Assembly (NCBI GenBank): GCA_937958695.1
Contig: CALGNK010000006.1
Span: 1 to 64,000, forward strand
Direction: 5' to 3'
DNA from: an uncultured bacterium
Lineage (GTDB): Bacteria > DUMJ01
Length of the DNA stretch: 64,000 bases
The notes below the pieces were generated by a model. The model worked only from the letters and a program-made list of their open reading frames with translations, made no database searches and was not told the DNA's origin. The position numbers and the translations under genes are program-made. Shown piece after piece: positions 1 to 10,659 of this stretch (positions are counted from its first letter, which is position 1; each line of letters starts with the position of its first letter).

Positions 1-129
1 GAACTTAGCTACTTCATTTTTAGAGAAATCTAATTTTTTAATCCAAGTCTTCATAATAGATCTATTATACAATGATGTTCCATAGTAAATATGCATAGCT
101 TTCTGAGGTACTCCTACTCTTCCTTTCAT
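1..129 (-). CDS. Unrecognised protein, N-terminal fragment (runs off the window)
   Basis: An open frame begins with ATG at 129 on the minus strand and stays open to base 1, giving 43 residues starting MKGRVGVPQKAMHIYYGTS. An AGGAAGGAG ribosome binding site at 141-149 sits 11 bases before the ATG, which is the main reason to accept it. I see no signal peptide or known motif in the visible part, so I assign no function. The rest of the gene lies left of the window. It diverges from the DUF2279-like gene at 303. Confidence 0.55.
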   Translation of the reverse strand, partial: MKGRVGVPQKAMHIYYGTSLYNRSIMKTWIKKLDFSKNEVAKF

Positions 130-201
130 TCTAAGAGACACTCCTTCCTATAAGTAATAGTCTCTTATGTTATGCAACTTCTGCAGGGAGAAATATCCAA
201 A

Positions 202-241
202 CTTCAGGGACGTTATTGCGATTCAATAACCATTTCTGAAG
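202..241. repeat. Two-tier inverted repeat in a divergent intergenic region
   Basis: Outer arms CTTCAG (202-207) and CTGAAG (236-241) enclose inner arms GTTATTG (212-218) and CAATAAC (224-230) around a CGATT loop. Both arm pairs are perfect. It lies upstream of the predicted extended -10 promoter of the next gene and has no T-run, so it is more likely an operator or small RNA structure than a terminator. It could also be chance in AT-rich DNA. Confidence 0.4.
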
Positions 242-258
242 CAATCACAGGCATCGTG

Positions 259-267
259 TGTTATAAT
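259..267 (+). promoter_or_regulatory. Extended -10 promoter for the DUF2279-like gene
   Basis: TGT followed by TATAAT (262-267) is an extended -10 element. No good -35 hexamer is visible at the usual distance, which is tolerated for extended -10 promoters. Transcription would start near 274, about 30 bases before the TTG start at 303. Confidence 0.45.
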
Positions 268-302
268 CTTCTTAAATCTATAAGTATTTTGAGAGGTAAT
301 AA

Positions 303-653
303 TTGTCAAAGCTAGCTTATACTATACTTATAGCAATTTTAATCTCTATACTGTCTGTCAACTCTGTTTACGCTAACTCTGATATTAAGAAACTATTTAC
401 CGCTGTCCCTTGGGATAAGCAATTGCATTTTACCTGGGGATTTTTGTTAACTGCCACTCTTACCGCTTTAACTGGTTCCTTTATGGTAGCTGTGTCACTA
501 ACTATAATGTTAGAACTTATCAAAGAATATCTTATGGATGATTTCCCTGACTGCGAGGATATTATCTATACAGTCACTGGTGTTCTCTTTGGATATTTAA
601 TTTCAAATATGCTAATAAATTTTGGGAAATCAGAGACTAATATCTCATATTAA
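303..653 (+). CDS. DUF2279/YfiM-like small membrane or envelope protein
   Basis: A 116-residue protein with a TTG start preceded by GAGAGGT at 291-297. Residues 5-24 form a hydrophobic signal peptide ending near VYA-NS. The body has WDKQLHFTWGF (about 37-47), a hydrophobic stretch, then ELIKEYLMDDFPDCEDIIY and a final hydrophobic segment. The pattern of DK..HF, a later KE.D, a D before a short helix, and G...G is what I know from DUF2279/YfiM-type proteins and the related VanZ-like group. The biochemical role of that family is not clear to me. It ends flush against the convergent UroD-family gene with no spacer. The family call is moderate; the membrane or envelope location is better supported. 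Confidence 0.6.
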   Translation: MSKLAYTILIAILISILSVNSVYANSDIKKLFTAVPWDKQLHFTWGFLLTATLTALTGSFMVAVSLTIMLELIKEYLMDDFPDCEDIIYTVTGVLFGYLISNMLINFGKSETNISY

Positions 654-1712
654 TCAGAGCCATCCATACTCATAACCAGTTTCATACAAGGCTATAATAT
701 TTTCTGGTGGGCTTATGGGTTGTATGTTATGGCAGGGAGCTATGATATATCTTCCATCATAACCAAGTATCTCTATATTTTCTATAACTTCTTTTCTTAC
801 CTCCTCTACTGAACCGAACGCCAGTGTGTATTGATTATCAACTCCTCCATGGAATACCAATTTATCTCCAAAATCTCTTTTCAGCTCTTTTCTATCCATC
901 CCCTTACATCGCCACTGAATAGGATTTAGAATGTCTATACCAATCCCTATGAGGTCTGGAATGATTTTCCTTATAGCTCCATCATTGTGATGAAATGCGT
1001 ATACACCTGCTTGGTGTGCTAAATCTATCATACGCTTCATCCTAGGTAATAGATATTTTCTTATATGCTCTGGAGATATCATCAAATCTGTCTCCCCACC
1101 CATATCTTCAGCTACATAAGAGAATGTTACTTTTCCAGGGATTTGTTCGTATATCCTTAAAGTATTCTCGTAACAGAAATCGAAAAGCTTATCGAGACAA
1201 TACTCTACTATATCAGGATAGAGGATCAGATCTATAAATGCCTGTTCCTGTCCCCTTAAGTTTTTATATATCAGGAATGGTTCAGATCCTCCACCTTGGA
1301 TAGGCCATTCTTCTTTACCCTTTATCTGTTCTGGAATTACAGTATAGTCGAACCAGTCTACAGTTGGCCAGGTATAGTTTTTTTCTATCTCTTCTACCGT
1401 TTCAAATTTCGCTAGTGGATTGTATATACACTCTGAATAGACACCAGTACCATAATTTACATCTCTATATTTGCATCCGTACATATCTGTATGAGGTTCT
1501 AGTTTTGGCCCTATATATCTAGGTGCCACTCCAACTGGCTTATCTATATGAAGCTTCTTATATAGCTCTTCCTCTGTAGAACAGCCTAAATATTTCATTA
1601 AATTTTGAGTTGTCTCCTGAGTAGCCCAATAGTCCATAGGTAATCTATCGGGTTTTTCCCCTTTTAATACTGCTAGCCATCTCTCTCTTGGCGTCATCGA
1701 TTCTTTTCGCAT
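654..1712 (-). CDS. Uroporphyrinogen decarboxylase-family protein (MtaA/CmuA-like, corrinoid methyl transfer type)
   Basis: A 352-residue protein beginning MRKESMTPRERWLAVLKGEKPDRLPMDYW, with GGAGGAAGAG just upstream of the ATG. The opening 'TPRERW.A.L.GE.PDR.P' is the hallmark of the broad UroD/MtaA superfamily, and the C-terminal HNDGAIRKIIPDLIGIGIDILNP and FHGGVDNQYTLAFG segments fit its TIM barrel. No other haem-synthesis gene is in the window, and this lineage type often uses such proteins as methyl:corrinoid methyltransferases, so HemE is unlikely. The substrate cannot be read from sequence. An ASKHA/ferredoxin protein of corrinoid-reactivation type lies at 11.8-13.6 kb, a suggestive but not adjacent partner. 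Confidence 0.75.
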   Translation of the reverse strand: MRKESMTPRERWLAVLKGEKPDRLPMDYWATQETTQNLMKYLGCSTEEELYKKLHIDKPVGVAPRYIGPKLEPHTDMYGCKYRDVNYGTGVYSECIYNPLAKFETVEEIEKNYTWPTVDWFDYTVIPEQIKGKEEWPIQGGGSEPFLIYKNLRGQEQAFIDLILYPDIVEYCLDKLFDFCYENTLRIYEQIPGKVTFSYVAEDMGGETDLMISPEHIRKYLLPRMKRMIDLAHQAGVYAFHHNDGAIRKIIPDLIGIGIDILNPIQWRCKGMDRKELKRDFGDKLVFHGGVDNQYTLAFGSVEEVRKEVIENIEILGYDGRYIIAPCHNIQPISPPENIIALYETGYEYGWL

Positions 1713-1770
1713 AACTCTTCCTCCTTTAATGTTAATTATAACTTAATTTTAACACGAGTTTTGTTTAGAA

Positions 1771-1826
1771 TTATAACTCATAATCTTTTTAATCTTATTG
1801 TATAATATTTCCGTATTGAGTTATAA
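1771..1826. repeat. 10-bp inverted repeat upstream of metY
   Basis: TTATAACTCA (1771-1780) is repeated in exact inverted form, TGAGTTATAA (1817-1826), with a 36-base gap. It lies in the divergent region between the UroD-family gene and metY. It may be two operator half-sites that loop DNA, or chance in an AT-rich spacer. Confidence 0.35.
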
Positions 1827-1829
1827 GAG

Positions 1830-1845
1830 AAATAGTTGACTATTT
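1830..1845. promoter_or_regulatory. Palindromic operator overlapping the metY -35 box
   Basis: AAATAGT (1830-1836) and ACTATTT (1839-1845) form a perfect 7-2-7 palindrome. The -35 hexamer TTGACT (1836-1841) lies inside it. A bound regulator would block RNA polymerase, which fits repression of methionine synthesis. The regulator is not identified and no SAM riboswitch is seen. Confidence 0.55.
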
Positions 1846-1864
1846 TTATAAGAATTATTATAAT
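1836..1864 (+). promoter_or_regulatory. metY-metX-metW promoter
   Basis: TTGACT (1836-1841), a 17-base spacer and TATAAT (1859-1864) form a near-consensus sigma-A type promoter. Transcription would start near 1871, about 33 bases before metY. Confidence 0.75.
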
Positions 1865-1894
1865 TTGACTACTAAAAAATAATTTATAACTTAG

Positions 1895-3184
<1,290 letters not shown>

Positions 3185-3186
3185 AG

Positions 3187-4320
3187 ATGGAAGAGGTTTA
3201 TTATGTAGAGACACAGTATTACACATTTGCCCATCCACCAAATGAATTGGTCCTAGAAAGTGGAGAAAAACTAGGGCCTATAACACTTGCTTATGAAACA
3301 TATGGGGAGCTGAATAAAGACAAAACTAACGCTATACTGATACTTCATGCGCTTTCTGGGGATGCTCATGTGGCTGGATATCACAGAGGTGATAGAAAAC
3401 CCGGTTGGTGGGATAATATGGTTGGTCCGGGGAAGGCATTTGATACGAATAAGTATTTTGTCATATGTTCTAATGTTATTGGGGGATGCAAAGGTTCTAC
3501 CGGACCATCCTCTATAAATCCGGCTACAGGAAGACCTTATGGGCTTGACTTCCCTGTAATAACTATAAAGGATATGGTAAATGCTCAGAGATATCTCATA
3601 GATTATCTTGGTATAGAAAAGCTTTTATGCGTAGCTGGCGGTTCTATGGGTGGTATGCAGGTCCTTCAGTGGACGGTTAGTTATCCTGAAAGAGTAAGGT
3701 CCGCCATACCCATAGCTACTGCCAGTAGAAATAAGGCTATGCAGATTGCCTTTAACGAGGTTGGAAGACAGGCAATAATGAGTGATCCAAATTGGAATAG
3801 AGGAGACTATTATGGAAAGACTCCTCCCAATACTGGATTGGCTATTGCTCGCATGGTTGGACATATAACATATCTGAGTGAAGAGTCTATGGAGTATAAA
3901 TTCGGCAGAAGGTTAAGGCAGAAAGAAAAGTATGGATATGACTTTTCTATTGATTTTGAGGTGGAAAGCTATCTGCACTATCAGGGCGTTAGTTTTACAC
4001 AGCGTTTTGATGCTAACAGCTATCTCTACATTACAAAGGCTATTGACTATTTTGACCTAGCCAATGGTTATGGTTCACTCTTTGAAGCCTTTAGTAATTC
4101 TACACAAATAAAGTTCCTAGTTATATCCTTCAGTTCAGATTGGCTCTATCCGCCTTCCCAGTCTAAAGAGATAGTAAGGGCCTTAGAGGCAAATGGAATA
4201 GATGTTACATATAGAGAGATAGAGTCTTCATACGGACATGATGCTTTTCTCCTTGAGGCAGAAGAACAGACGCGTATTATAAGTAGTTTCTTAAGGTATG
4301 TATACGAGGAGATAAGATGA
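3187..4320 (+). CDS. metX: Homoserine O-acetyltransferase
   Basis: MetX transfers acetyl from acetyl-CoA to homoserine, giving the MetY substrate. The 377-residue alpha/beta hydrolase has the nucleophile elbow GGSMGG with Ser153, an Asp in [10 protein letters not shown] and a His in [10 protein letters not shown] that complete the triad. The N-terminal [13 protein letters not shown] and [16 protein letters not shown] segments are typical of the family. The gene starts 2 bases after metY and overlaps metW by 4 bases, so all three are one operon. Acetyl versus succinyl specificity in this family is not always safe from sequence, but the pairing with metY favours acetyl. Confidence 0.95.
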   Translation: MEEVYYVETQYYTFAHPPNELVLESGEKLGPITLAYETYGELNKDKTNAILILHALSGDAHVAGYHRGDRKPGWWDNMVGPGKAFDTNKYFVICSNVIGGCKGSTGPSSINPATGRPYGLDFPVITIKDMVNAQRYLIDYLGIEKLLCVAGGSMGGMQVLQWTVSYPERVRSAIPIATASRNKAMQIAFNEVGRQAIMSDPNWNRGDYYGKTPPNTGLAIARMVGHITYLSEESMEYKFGRRLRQKEKYGYDFSIDFEVESYLHYQGVSFTQRFDANSYLYITKAIDYFDLANGYGSLFEAFSNSTQIKFLVISFSSDWLYPPSQSKEIVRALEANGIDVTYREIESSYGHDAFLLEAEEQTRIISSFLRYVYEEIR

Positions 4321-4904
4321 GAAAGGATTACGAAATCATAAAGGACCTTATAACTGATAACTCTAAGGTCTTAGATCTAGGATGCGGTAATGGAGAACTT
4401 CTAGCATATCTTAAGAAGGAGAAAAATATAAAAGGGAAGGGGATAGAGATAAACGGGCAGAGAGTTTCTGAGAGTATAGCTAGAGGTATTACCGTCTATC
4501 AAGGGGATATGGAAGAGGTTCTTCCTGAGTATCCAGATAAGGCATATGATTACATCATAATAAGTCAGACGCTTCAGGAGATAAGGAATCCAGAACTAGT
4601 TCTTAAACATTCCTTAAGAGTAGCAAGATTTGTCATAGTAAGCTTTCCAAACTTTGGCCACTGGAAGGTAAGGTTTTATATTCTCTGTAGAGGAAGAATA
4701 CCTCCAAATATAGGTGGGTTTAACTATACCTGGCATGAGACTCCAGACGTTCATCCTCTAAGCATAAGAGACTTTGAGGATTATTGTAAGGAAAGAAGTA
4801 TTAGGATTGTTAAGGCGCATTATCTAAATGAGGATAGAGAAGTTAATATAAGCCCTAACTTCTTTGCTACGCTAGGAATCTATATGATAACTCAGAGCTC
4901 GTAA
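4317..4904 (+). CDS. metW: MetW-type methyltransferase-fold protein
   Basis: A 195-residue class I methyltransferase-fold protein. The SAM motif [12 protein letters not shown] is at residues 18-29. Downstream, [33 protein letters not shown] and [23 protein letters not shown] are diagnostic of MetW. The protein accompanies MetX in many bacteria and is thought to support homoserine acetylation; its own reaction is not settled. The ATG overlaps the metX stop (ATGA), implying translational coupling. It ends inside the convergent cysK 3' end (13-base overlap). Confidence 0.9.
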   Translation: MRKDYEIIKDLITDNSKVLDLGCGNGELLAYLKKEKNIKGKGIEINGQRVSESIARGITVYQGDMEEVLPEYPDKAYDYIIISQTLQEIRNPELVLKHSLRVARFVIVSFPNFGHWKVRFYILCRGRIPPNIGGFNYTWHETPDVHPLSIRDFEDYCKERSIRIVKAHYLNEDREVNISPNFFATLGIYMITQSS

Positions 4905-5815
4905 AGTTCTGTAGATAGATACCTTTCTCCTGTATCTGGCAGGACTACGACTATAAGTTTTCCTGTATTTTCTTCTCTTCTGGCTATTTCTAGTGCGGCA
5001 TAGACTGCTGCTCCACTGGATATTCCGGCTAATATTCCTTCTTCTTTAGCTAGTCTTCTTGCTGTTTCCATTGCGGATTCCTCGCTTACCTTTATTACTT
5101 CATCTATAATCTCTCTGTTTAATACCTCTGGAATAAATCCGGCTCCTATTCCTTGAATCTTATGACGTCCTGGGCTCCCACCAGACAACACTGGAGACTT
5201 TTCTGGTTCTACCGCTATAGCTTTAAAACTTGGTTTTCTTGCCTTTATCACTTCTGCTACCCCAGTTATGGTTCCTCCTGTTCCTACACCTGCTACTAAT
5301 ATGTCTACTTTGCCATCTGTATCTCTCCATATCTCTTCAGCAGTAGTTCTTCTATGTATCTCTGGATTTGAAGGATTCTTAAACTGTTGGGGAATAAAGC
5401 AATTTGGGTTAGATCGAGCTATCCTTTCAGCCTCTTCCACCGCTCCATTCATTCCTTTCTCTCCAGGAGTTAAGATAATCTCTGCACCAAGAGCTTTGAG
5501 TAATTTCCTTCTTTCTATGCTCATTGTTTCAGGCATTACTAATATACATCTATATCCCTTTGCAGCACATACCCAAGCCAAAGCTATGCCAGTATTGCCA
5601 CTTGTAGGTTCTACTATAATAGAGTCTTTATTAATTATTCCTCTCTTTTCTGCGTCTTCTATCATGCTTACCCCTATCCTATCTTTTACACTACTTGCTG
5701 GATTAAAAAACTCAAGTTTTGCTACTAAGGTAGCTTTTGCATTTTTAGCAATTCTATTGAGTCTTACTAACGGGGTATTGCCTATTAATTCGGTCATATC
5801 ATTCGCTATCTTCAT
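4892..5815 (-). CDS. cysK: Cysteine synthase (O-acetylserine sulfhydrylase)
   Basis: CysK forms cysteine from O-acetylserine and sulfide with PLP. The protein has 307 residues, the usual length. The PLP lysine is K44 in [11 protein letters not shown]; the substrate/PLP phosphate loop TSGNTG is at 71-76; [10 protein letters not shown] and the C-terminal GISSGAAV are also present. AGGAGGT lies before the ATG. It has its own promoter (5853-5881) and diverges from marR. A serine acetyltransferase gene is not in the window. Confidence 0.95.
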   Translation of the reverse strand: MKIANDMTELIGNTPLVRLNRIAKNAKATLVAKLEFFNPASSVKDRIGVSMIEDAEKRGIINKDSIIVEPTSGNTGIALAWVCAAKGYRCILVMPETMSIERRKLLKALGAEIILTPGEKGMNGAVEEAERIARSNPNCFIPQQFKNPSNPEIHRRTTAEEIWRDTDGKVDILVAGVGTGGTITGVAEVIKARKPSFKAIAVEPEKSPVLSGGSPGRHKIQGIGAGFIPEVLNREIIDEVIKVSEESAMETARRLAKEEGILAGISSGAAVYAALEIARREENTGKLIVVVLPDTGERYLSTELYEL

Positions 5816-5852
5816 AGCACTACCTCCTATTTGAAACTTCGATTTTTAAGAA

Positions 5853-5881
5853 AGTATATCATATTACTATAGTTTTGTAAA
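5853..5881 (-). promoter_or_regulatory. cysK promoter
   Basis: Reading the minus strand, TTTACA (5881-5876), a 17-base spacer and TATACT (5858-5853) form a good promoter. Transcription would start near 5846, about 30 bases before the cysK ATG. Confidence 0.6.
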
Positions 5882-5900
5882 GTTACAATTTATCTCCATA

Positions 5901-5928
5901 TTGACAATTATAATCTTTGTATGATAAT
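5901..5928 (+). promoter_or_regulatory. marR-ABC exporter promoter
   Basis: Consensus TTGACA (5901-5906) is followed after 16 bases by GATAAT (5923-5928). The -10 box runs into the perfect palindrome at 5925-5948, so binding there would repress this promoter. Confidence 0.7.
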
Positions 5929-5948
5929 ATTTAGATATCTAAATATTA
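5925..5948. promoter_or_regulatory. 24-bp perfect palindromic MarR operator
   Basis: The half-site TAATATTTAGAT is followed directly by its exact reverse complement, a 24-bp gapless palindrome. It covers the -10 box and start site of the marR promoter and ends 16 bases before the marR ATG, as expected for MarR autorepression. A related half-site, TATCTAAATA, recurs at 6419-6428 just before the first exporter gene. Confidence 0.8.
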
Positions 5949-5964
5949 ATTTGGGAGAAGTTAG

Positions 5965-6417
5965 ATGTTTGATAAGGATGATGAATCGCTATATTCGCTA
6001 TTGTGGCAGGTTATAAGGCAACATTTTATAAGACATCATCGCCTTTTAAGCAAGATTGGACTCCATAAAGGTCAGCCTCCAATCTTAGCTATGCTCTGGA
6101 ATAGGGATGGTTTAACCCAGAAGGAGATTGCAGAAGAGTTAAGACTTAGACCATCTACTGTGACAGTAATATTAAAGAGAATGGAAAAGGCAGGGTTATT
6201 AAAGAGGGAACCTGATCATTATGATATGCGCATCTCGCGTGTCTATCTTACTCAAAAAGGAAAGGATTTAAGGAAGGATGTGGAAGAGATAATGAAGACT
6301 ATGGAAGAAGAGTGTTTTGCCAATTTTACTTTTGAAGAAAAGATTCTGCTTAGGAGGTTTTTTATTCAGATAAGGGATAATCTTAGGAAGGTTAACAGTG
6401 AAGAAGAAAGTTGTTAG
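5965..6417 (+). CDS. MarR-family transcriptional repressor
   Basis: A 150-residue winged-helix regulator. Residues about 50-110 carry the MarR pattern: LTQKEIAEELRLRPSTVTVILKRMEKAGLLKREPDHYDMRISRVYLTQKGK, i.e. recognition helix, wing with D.R..R, and the start of the dimerisation helix. GGGAGAAG precedes the ATG. It lies first in a three-gene unit with a heterodimeric ABC exporter and has a palindromic operator over its own promoter. By family precedent it probably senses a small molecule or lipophilic compound and derepresses the exporter; the ligand is unknown. Confidence 0.9.
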   Translation: MFDKDDESLYSLLWQVIRQHFIRHHRLLSKIGLHKGQPPILAMLWNRDGLTQKEIAEELRLRPSTVTVILKRMEKAGLLKREPDHYDMRISRVYLTQKGKDLRKDVEEIMKTMEEECFANFTFEEKILLRRFFIQIRDNLRKVNSEEESC

Positions 6418-6442
6418 CTATCTAAATAATAGTTGGAGGTAG

Positions 6443-8179
6443 ATGATGAAAAAATTATTAGTTTACCTAAAACCTTATTGGAAGGTAGCCCTTCTAGCTC
6501 CCTTACTTATGGTAATAGAGGTAATTTGTGACCTGTCCCAGCCAGCTTTACTTGCTAGGATAGTTGATCAGGGTATTGTAAAAGGCAATATTCCGATTAT
6601 CCTAAGAACAGGATTATTGATGGTTGGTATAGCGTTTATAGGTATGATAGGTGGTGTAGGATGCACCATTGCTTCTACTATAGCTAGTCAGGGATTTGGT
6701 ACTGATTTAAGGGCCAGCGTATTTAAAAAGATCCAGTCGTTTTCTTTTTCGACTCTAGATAGATTTAAAGCGTCCACATTAATAACACGTCTTACAAATG
6801 ATATAAATCAGCTACAGAACCTTGTAATGATGTCTCTAAGGATAGTAGTTAGAGCTCCTCTACTCTTCTTAGGTGGTATCATAATGACAATATATATAAA
6901 TTATAAACTTGCATCTATACTTGTCTTTGTTATTCCTCTTTTATTGCTACTCTTTTTTTATATCGTAAGGAGAAGTTTTCCTCTATTTACTATAGTTCAG
7001 CAGAAGATAGATAAGTTGAATGCGGTCATATTAGAGAATCTACTTGGAATACGTGTTGTAAAGGCATTTGTTAGAGAAGAATTAGAAAAACTCCGATTTA
7101 ACAGTGCCAACGAAGAACTTATGCAGGCTTCTCTGAATGCCTTTATGCTAATAATAACCTTTATGCCTCTTATAATGTTAATTATGAATGTAAGTGTAGT
7201 TTCTGTTCTCTGGTTTGGGGGGGTATTAGTGGATAGAGGTGATATGCAGGTAGGTCAGATAATGGCTTCGGTAAACTATATAACTCAGATCTTATTCTCT
7301 CTAATGATGATAGGTAATATCTTTGTTTTTATAAGTAGAGCAAGTGCATCAGCTGAACGTGTGAATGAAATTTTAGATGTTGAGATAGATATAAAGAATA
7401 CTCCAAATTTAGACAAAACTCCAATAACTAAAGGAGAGGTTATATTTGATAACGTTTCCTTTAGTTATGATGGTAGTGGAACTGAACTTGTTCTTAAGGA
7501 TATATCGTTTAATATCTCTCCAGGGGAGGTAGTTGCAATATTGGGAACTACCGGTTCCGGGAAGTCTACATTGGTTAACCTTATACCTAGGCTATACGAT
7601 GTAACATCTGGAAGAATCCTTATAGATGGCAGAGATGTCAGGAGTATCGATCTAGAAGCTCTAAGGTCTAGTATAAGTGTAGTACCTCAAGAGACTATCC
7701 TTTTCTCTGGAACTATAAAGGATAACATCCTCTGGGGAAATGAATCTGCTACTGAAGAAGAGATTATAGAATCTGCTAAGATAGCTCAGGCACATGATTT
7801 TATAATGAGTTTTCCAGATGGATATGATACGGTAATTGGGCAACGTGGGATAGACCTTTCTGGTGGACAAAAGCAAAGAATAGCTATAGCTAGAGCTATT
7901 ATAAAAAAGCCTGTTATATTGATTCTTGATGACTGTACTAGTGCAGTGGACCTAGCTACTGAACAGAGAATCTTAAATGGTTTAAAAGGACTTAAAAAAT
8001 GTACAACATTTATTATTGCTCAGCGTATAAGTACTGTTATGAATGCTGATAAGATTTTGGTCCTTGATAATGGAGAGCTTATTGCTCAAGGAACTCATTT
8101 AGAATTGCTACAGAGCTGTCCATTGTACCAAGAGATATACAAATCTCAGATGGGAGAGGAGGTACTAGTAGATGCCTGA
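6443..8179 (+). CDS. ABC exporter half-transporter A (degenerate-site subunit, TM287-like)
   Basis: A 578-residue fused membrane plus ATPase protein. About six membrane helices occupy residues 1-310, and the ATPase domain follows from about 335. Walker [10 protein letters not shown] is at 368-376, the signature LSGGQ is canonical, and Walker B is ILILDDC with Asp497 where catalytic Glu is expected. The switch His is Gln527 (IIAQRIS). These two changes are the signature of the inactive-site subunit in heterodimeric exporters such as Thermotoga TM287/TM288. TTGGAGGTAG precedes ATGATG; either ATG could be used. It overlaps its partner by 8 bases and follows marR by 25. The substrate is unknown, perhaps drug or lipid. 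Confidence 0.9.
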   Translation: MMKKLLVYLKPYWKVALLAPLLMVIEVICDLSQPALLARIVDQGIVKGNIPIILRTGLLMVGIAFIGMIGGVGCTIASTIASQGFGTDLRASVFKKIQSFSFSTLDRFKASTLITRLTNDINQLQNLVMMSLRIVVRAPLLFLGGIIMTIYINYKLASILVFVIPLLLLLFFYIVRRSFPLFTIVQQKIDKLNAVILENLLGIRVVKAFVREELEKLRFNSANEELMQASLNAFMLIITFMPLIMLIMNVSVVSVLWFGGVLVDRGDMQVGQIMASVNYITQILFSLMMIGNIFVFISRASASAERVNEILDVEIDIKNTPNLDKTPITKGEVIFDNVSFSYDGSGTELVLKDISFNISPGEVVAILGTTGSGKSTLVNLIPRLYDVTSGRILIDGRDVRSIDLEALRSSISVVPQETILFSGTIKDNILWGNESATEEEIIESAKIAQAHDFIMSFPDGYDTVIGQRGIDLSGGQKQRIAIARAIIKKPVILILDDCTSAVDLATEQRILNGLKGLKKCTTFIIAQRISTVMNADKILVLDNGELIAQGTHLELLQSCPLYQEIYKSQMGEEVLVDA

Positions 8180-10043
8180 TCGTAGGGAGAAGATAAAAAC
8201 TGCTACTCCAGGTTTTAGAGGCCCTGGTTTCAGAGGTCCAGGATTTGGTCCTCCTGGTGGTCACTTTGCTTATGGAGCTGTAAAACCGGAAAATCTTAGA
8301 AAGACTCTAAAAAGATTTTGGGAATATCTTAGACCACATAGGGGTAAAATAGCTTTGATTTTTTTACTTGTTATTGTTACTTCTCTTTTGATGCTAGCTG
8401 GCCCTTACCTTATAGGCAAGGCTATTGATGATTATATAATTCCAAAGAATTTTAGAGGACTTTTACAACTTGTAGTCCTTATGATATCTCTATATGTAAT
8501 GAACTCTATACTTATCTGGTTACAAGGATATATCAGTATCCGTACTGTTCAAAGGGTAGTATTTCAGTTAAGGAAGGATCTCTTTAATAATTTGCAGAGC
8601 TTGCCTCTACGTTTCTTTGATAGTAATCCACATGGAGATATAATGAGTAGGCTGACCAACGATATAGATACTATAAATATGTCGCTAGGAACGGGTTTGA
8701 CTCAGATATTCTCTGGCATTATCTCTATCATAGGTACAATTATTATAATGTTGAGGATGAGCCCTCCCCTTACACTTGTTAGTCTGATGGTAGTTCCTTT
8801 AACACTTCTTGTTACCACTATAGTTTCTTCAAGAACTAGAGAAAGCTTTCTTAATAACCAAACAATACTAGGGCAACTTAATAGTGTAGCGGAAGAGAAT
8901 ATTAATGGTTTGAAGGTTGTAAAGATCTTTGCGAGGGAAAAACGAGAGATAGAAAAGTTTGAGTCGATAAATGAAGAATTGAGAAAAGTAGGTATCAGGG
9001 CTCAGATATATGCAGGTGTTATGGGGCCTCTTATGAATGTTGTAAATAACCTAAGTTTTGCATTTATTGCTGGATTTGGCGGTTGGCTATCTGCTAGAGA
9101 TATAGTAAGTGTAGGAACTGTTGCTAGCTTTATAATATATTCTAGACAGTTTACTAGACCTATAAATGAACTTGCGAATTTATTCAATATGATGCAATCT
9201 GCTATAGCTGGAGCAGAGAGGGTTTTTAAGGTTATGAATGAATCTCCAGAACCGGTTGATCCGCCTGATGCAGTGGAACTTAAAGATGTAAAAGGGGAAG
9301 TTGAATTTAGAAATGTTTATTTCTCTTATAAGGAAGATGTTCCAGTACTAAAAGATGTAAACTTCCATGTAAAACCCGGTCAGATTGTTGCATTGGTTGG
9401 ACCAACAGGAGCTGGAAAGACTACAATAGTTAATCTATTAACAAGATTTTACGATGTGAATAGTGGTGCTATTTTAATAGATGGAATAGATATAAGAAAG
9501 ATAAAGAGGTCTAATTTGCGATCTCTTTTAGGAATAGTCTTACAGGATACGTATCTATTTTCTGAATCTATTAAGGAGAATATAAGGTACGGTCGTCTAG
9601 ATGCTACAGATCAAGAGGTTAAGGAGGCTGCTAGATTAGCTAATGCAGAGCACTTTATCTTAAAGCTTCCTAAGGGATACGACACTGTATTAACTGACGG
9701 AGGAGAAAATCTTAGCCAAGGGCAGAGACAATTACTTGCAATAGCTAGAGCTATTTTGGCAGATCCAGCAATATTAATCCTAGATGAGGCTACAAGTAAT
9801 GTGGATACAAAGACAGAGAGACAGATACAATCTGCTATGTTGAAGTTGATGGAGGGACGTACTAGTTTCGTTATTGCTCATAGACTTAGCACTATACGTA
9901 ATGCAGATATAATACTGGTAATAAATAATGGTGAGATAATTGAGAGAGGAACCCACGAAGAACTCCTAAGAAAGAGAGGATTTTACTATAATCTATATAT
10001 GAGTCAGTTTGGTATAGAGGAGAAGGTTACAGAGGCTGTCTAA
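8172..10043 (+). CDS. ABC exporter half-transporter B (catalytic-site subunit, TM288-like)
   Basis: A 623-residue partner of the preceding gene. An unusual Gly/Pro/Phe-rich N-tail (residues 13-35, repeats of GFRGP) precedes six membrane helices and an ATPase domain. Walker [10 protein letters not shown] is at 410-418, signature LSQGQ, Walker [13 protein letters not shown] with catalytic Glu539 and switch His570 in VIAHRLS. The intact catalytic residues but altered signature (LSQGQ) complement subunit A, giving one working and one degenerate ATP site. The ATG lies inside the upstream 3' end, after GGGAGGAGG, so translation is coupled. It ends inside the convergent hisG gene (17-base overlap). 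Confidence 0.9.
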   Translation: MPDRREKIKTATPGFRGPGFRGPGFGPPGGHFAYGAVKPENLRKTLKRFWEYLRPHRGKIALIFLLVIVTSLLMLAGPYLIGKAIDDYIIPKNFRGLLQLVVLMISLYVMNSILIWLQGYISIRTVQRVVFQLRKDLFNNLQSLPLRFFDSNPHGDIMSRLTNDIDTINMSLGTGLTQIFSGIISIIGTIIIMLRMSPPLTLVSLMVVPLTLLVTTIVSSRTRESFLNNQTILGQLNSVAEENINGLKVVKIFAREKREIEKFESINEELRKVGIRAQIYAGVMGPLMNVVNNLSFAFIAGFGGWLSARDIVSVGTVASFIIYSRQFTRPINELANLFNMMQSAIAGAERVFKVMNESPEPVDPPDAVELKDVKGEVEFRNVYFSYKEDVPVLKDVNFHVKPGQIVALVGPTGAGKTTIVNLLTRFYDVNSGAILIDGIDIRKIKRSNLRSLLGIVLQDTYLFSESIKENIRYGRLDATDQEVKEAARLANAEHFILKLPKGYDTVLTDGGENLSQGQRQLLAIARAILADPAILILDEATSNVDTKTERQIQSAMLKLMEGRTSFVIAHRLSTIRNADIILVINNGEIIERGTHEELLRKRGFYYNLYMSQFGIEEKVTEAV

Positions 10044-10659
10044 CTTCTTTCAATCTACGTAAGACAGATTTTATCTCCTCTGCCTTTATATGTAAACTGG
10101 CCCTATTGGCTATAAGTCTGGCTGAAGAGATAGCTATCTCTTCCCAGACTTTTAGATTATTCTCTCGAAGTGTTCTTCCGGTTGATACTATATCTACTAT
10201 TACATCTGCTATACCCGTAACTGGAGCCAATTCAATAGACCCACTGAGATTTAATATCTCTATAGAGATTCCCCTTTTATTAAAGAATTCTCTAGTTATC
10301 TTGGGATATTTTGTAGCTACTCGTATAATGTCATCCTTAGAGAATAGCTCTTCAGGGTTTGCCTCATTAGGTATGGCAACTACAATCTTACATCTTCCTA
10401 TTCCTAAATCATAGAGTTCGTATACTTGTGGGTTTTCTTCTAAGAGAACATCCTTTCCTACTATTCCAATATCTGCAGTTCCATATTCCACATATATTGG
10501 CACATCTTTAGGCTTACACACAAGAAAATTTAAATTTCCACTTTTCCCCGAGAGTTTCCTACTCTCTAGGATCTCTTTAGGGAAATATATATTGGCAGAT
10601 TCAAAGAGTTTTACACAATCATCTAACATCCTACCAGAGGGTAGGGCTATAGCTAGCAT
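10027..10659 (-). CDS. hisG: ATP phosphoribosyltransferase, short form
   Basis: HisG condenses ATP and PRPP in the first step of histidine synthesis. At 210 residues it is the short form, which lacks the regulatory C-terminal domain and needs HisZ; hisZ indeed lies just upstream with a 7-base overlap. Family segments [27 protein letters not shown] and the PRPP loop [15 protein letters not shown] are present. No other his genes are in the window, so the pathway is split across the genome. Confidence 0.95.
   Translation of the reverse strand: MLAIALPSGRMLDDCVKLFESANIYFPKEILESRKLSGKSGNLNFLVCKPKDVPIYVEYGTADIGIVGKDVLLEENPQVYELYDLGIGRCKIVVAIPNEANPEELFSKDDIIRVATKYPKITREFFNKRGISIEILNLSGSIELAPVTGIADVIVDIVSTGRTLRENNLKVWEEIAISSARLIANRASLHIKAEEIKSVLRRLKEVRQPL

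Noticed and set aside
654-1712. Calling the UroD-family protein HemE
   Set aside because: It is only family-level similar and there are no haem genes nearby; MtaA/CmuA-like methyltransferases share the same opening motif.
7661-7876. Minus-strand frames inside the ABC exporter and many other genes
   Set aside because: They lack ribosome sites and motifs and mirror the strong codon bias of the sense genes.
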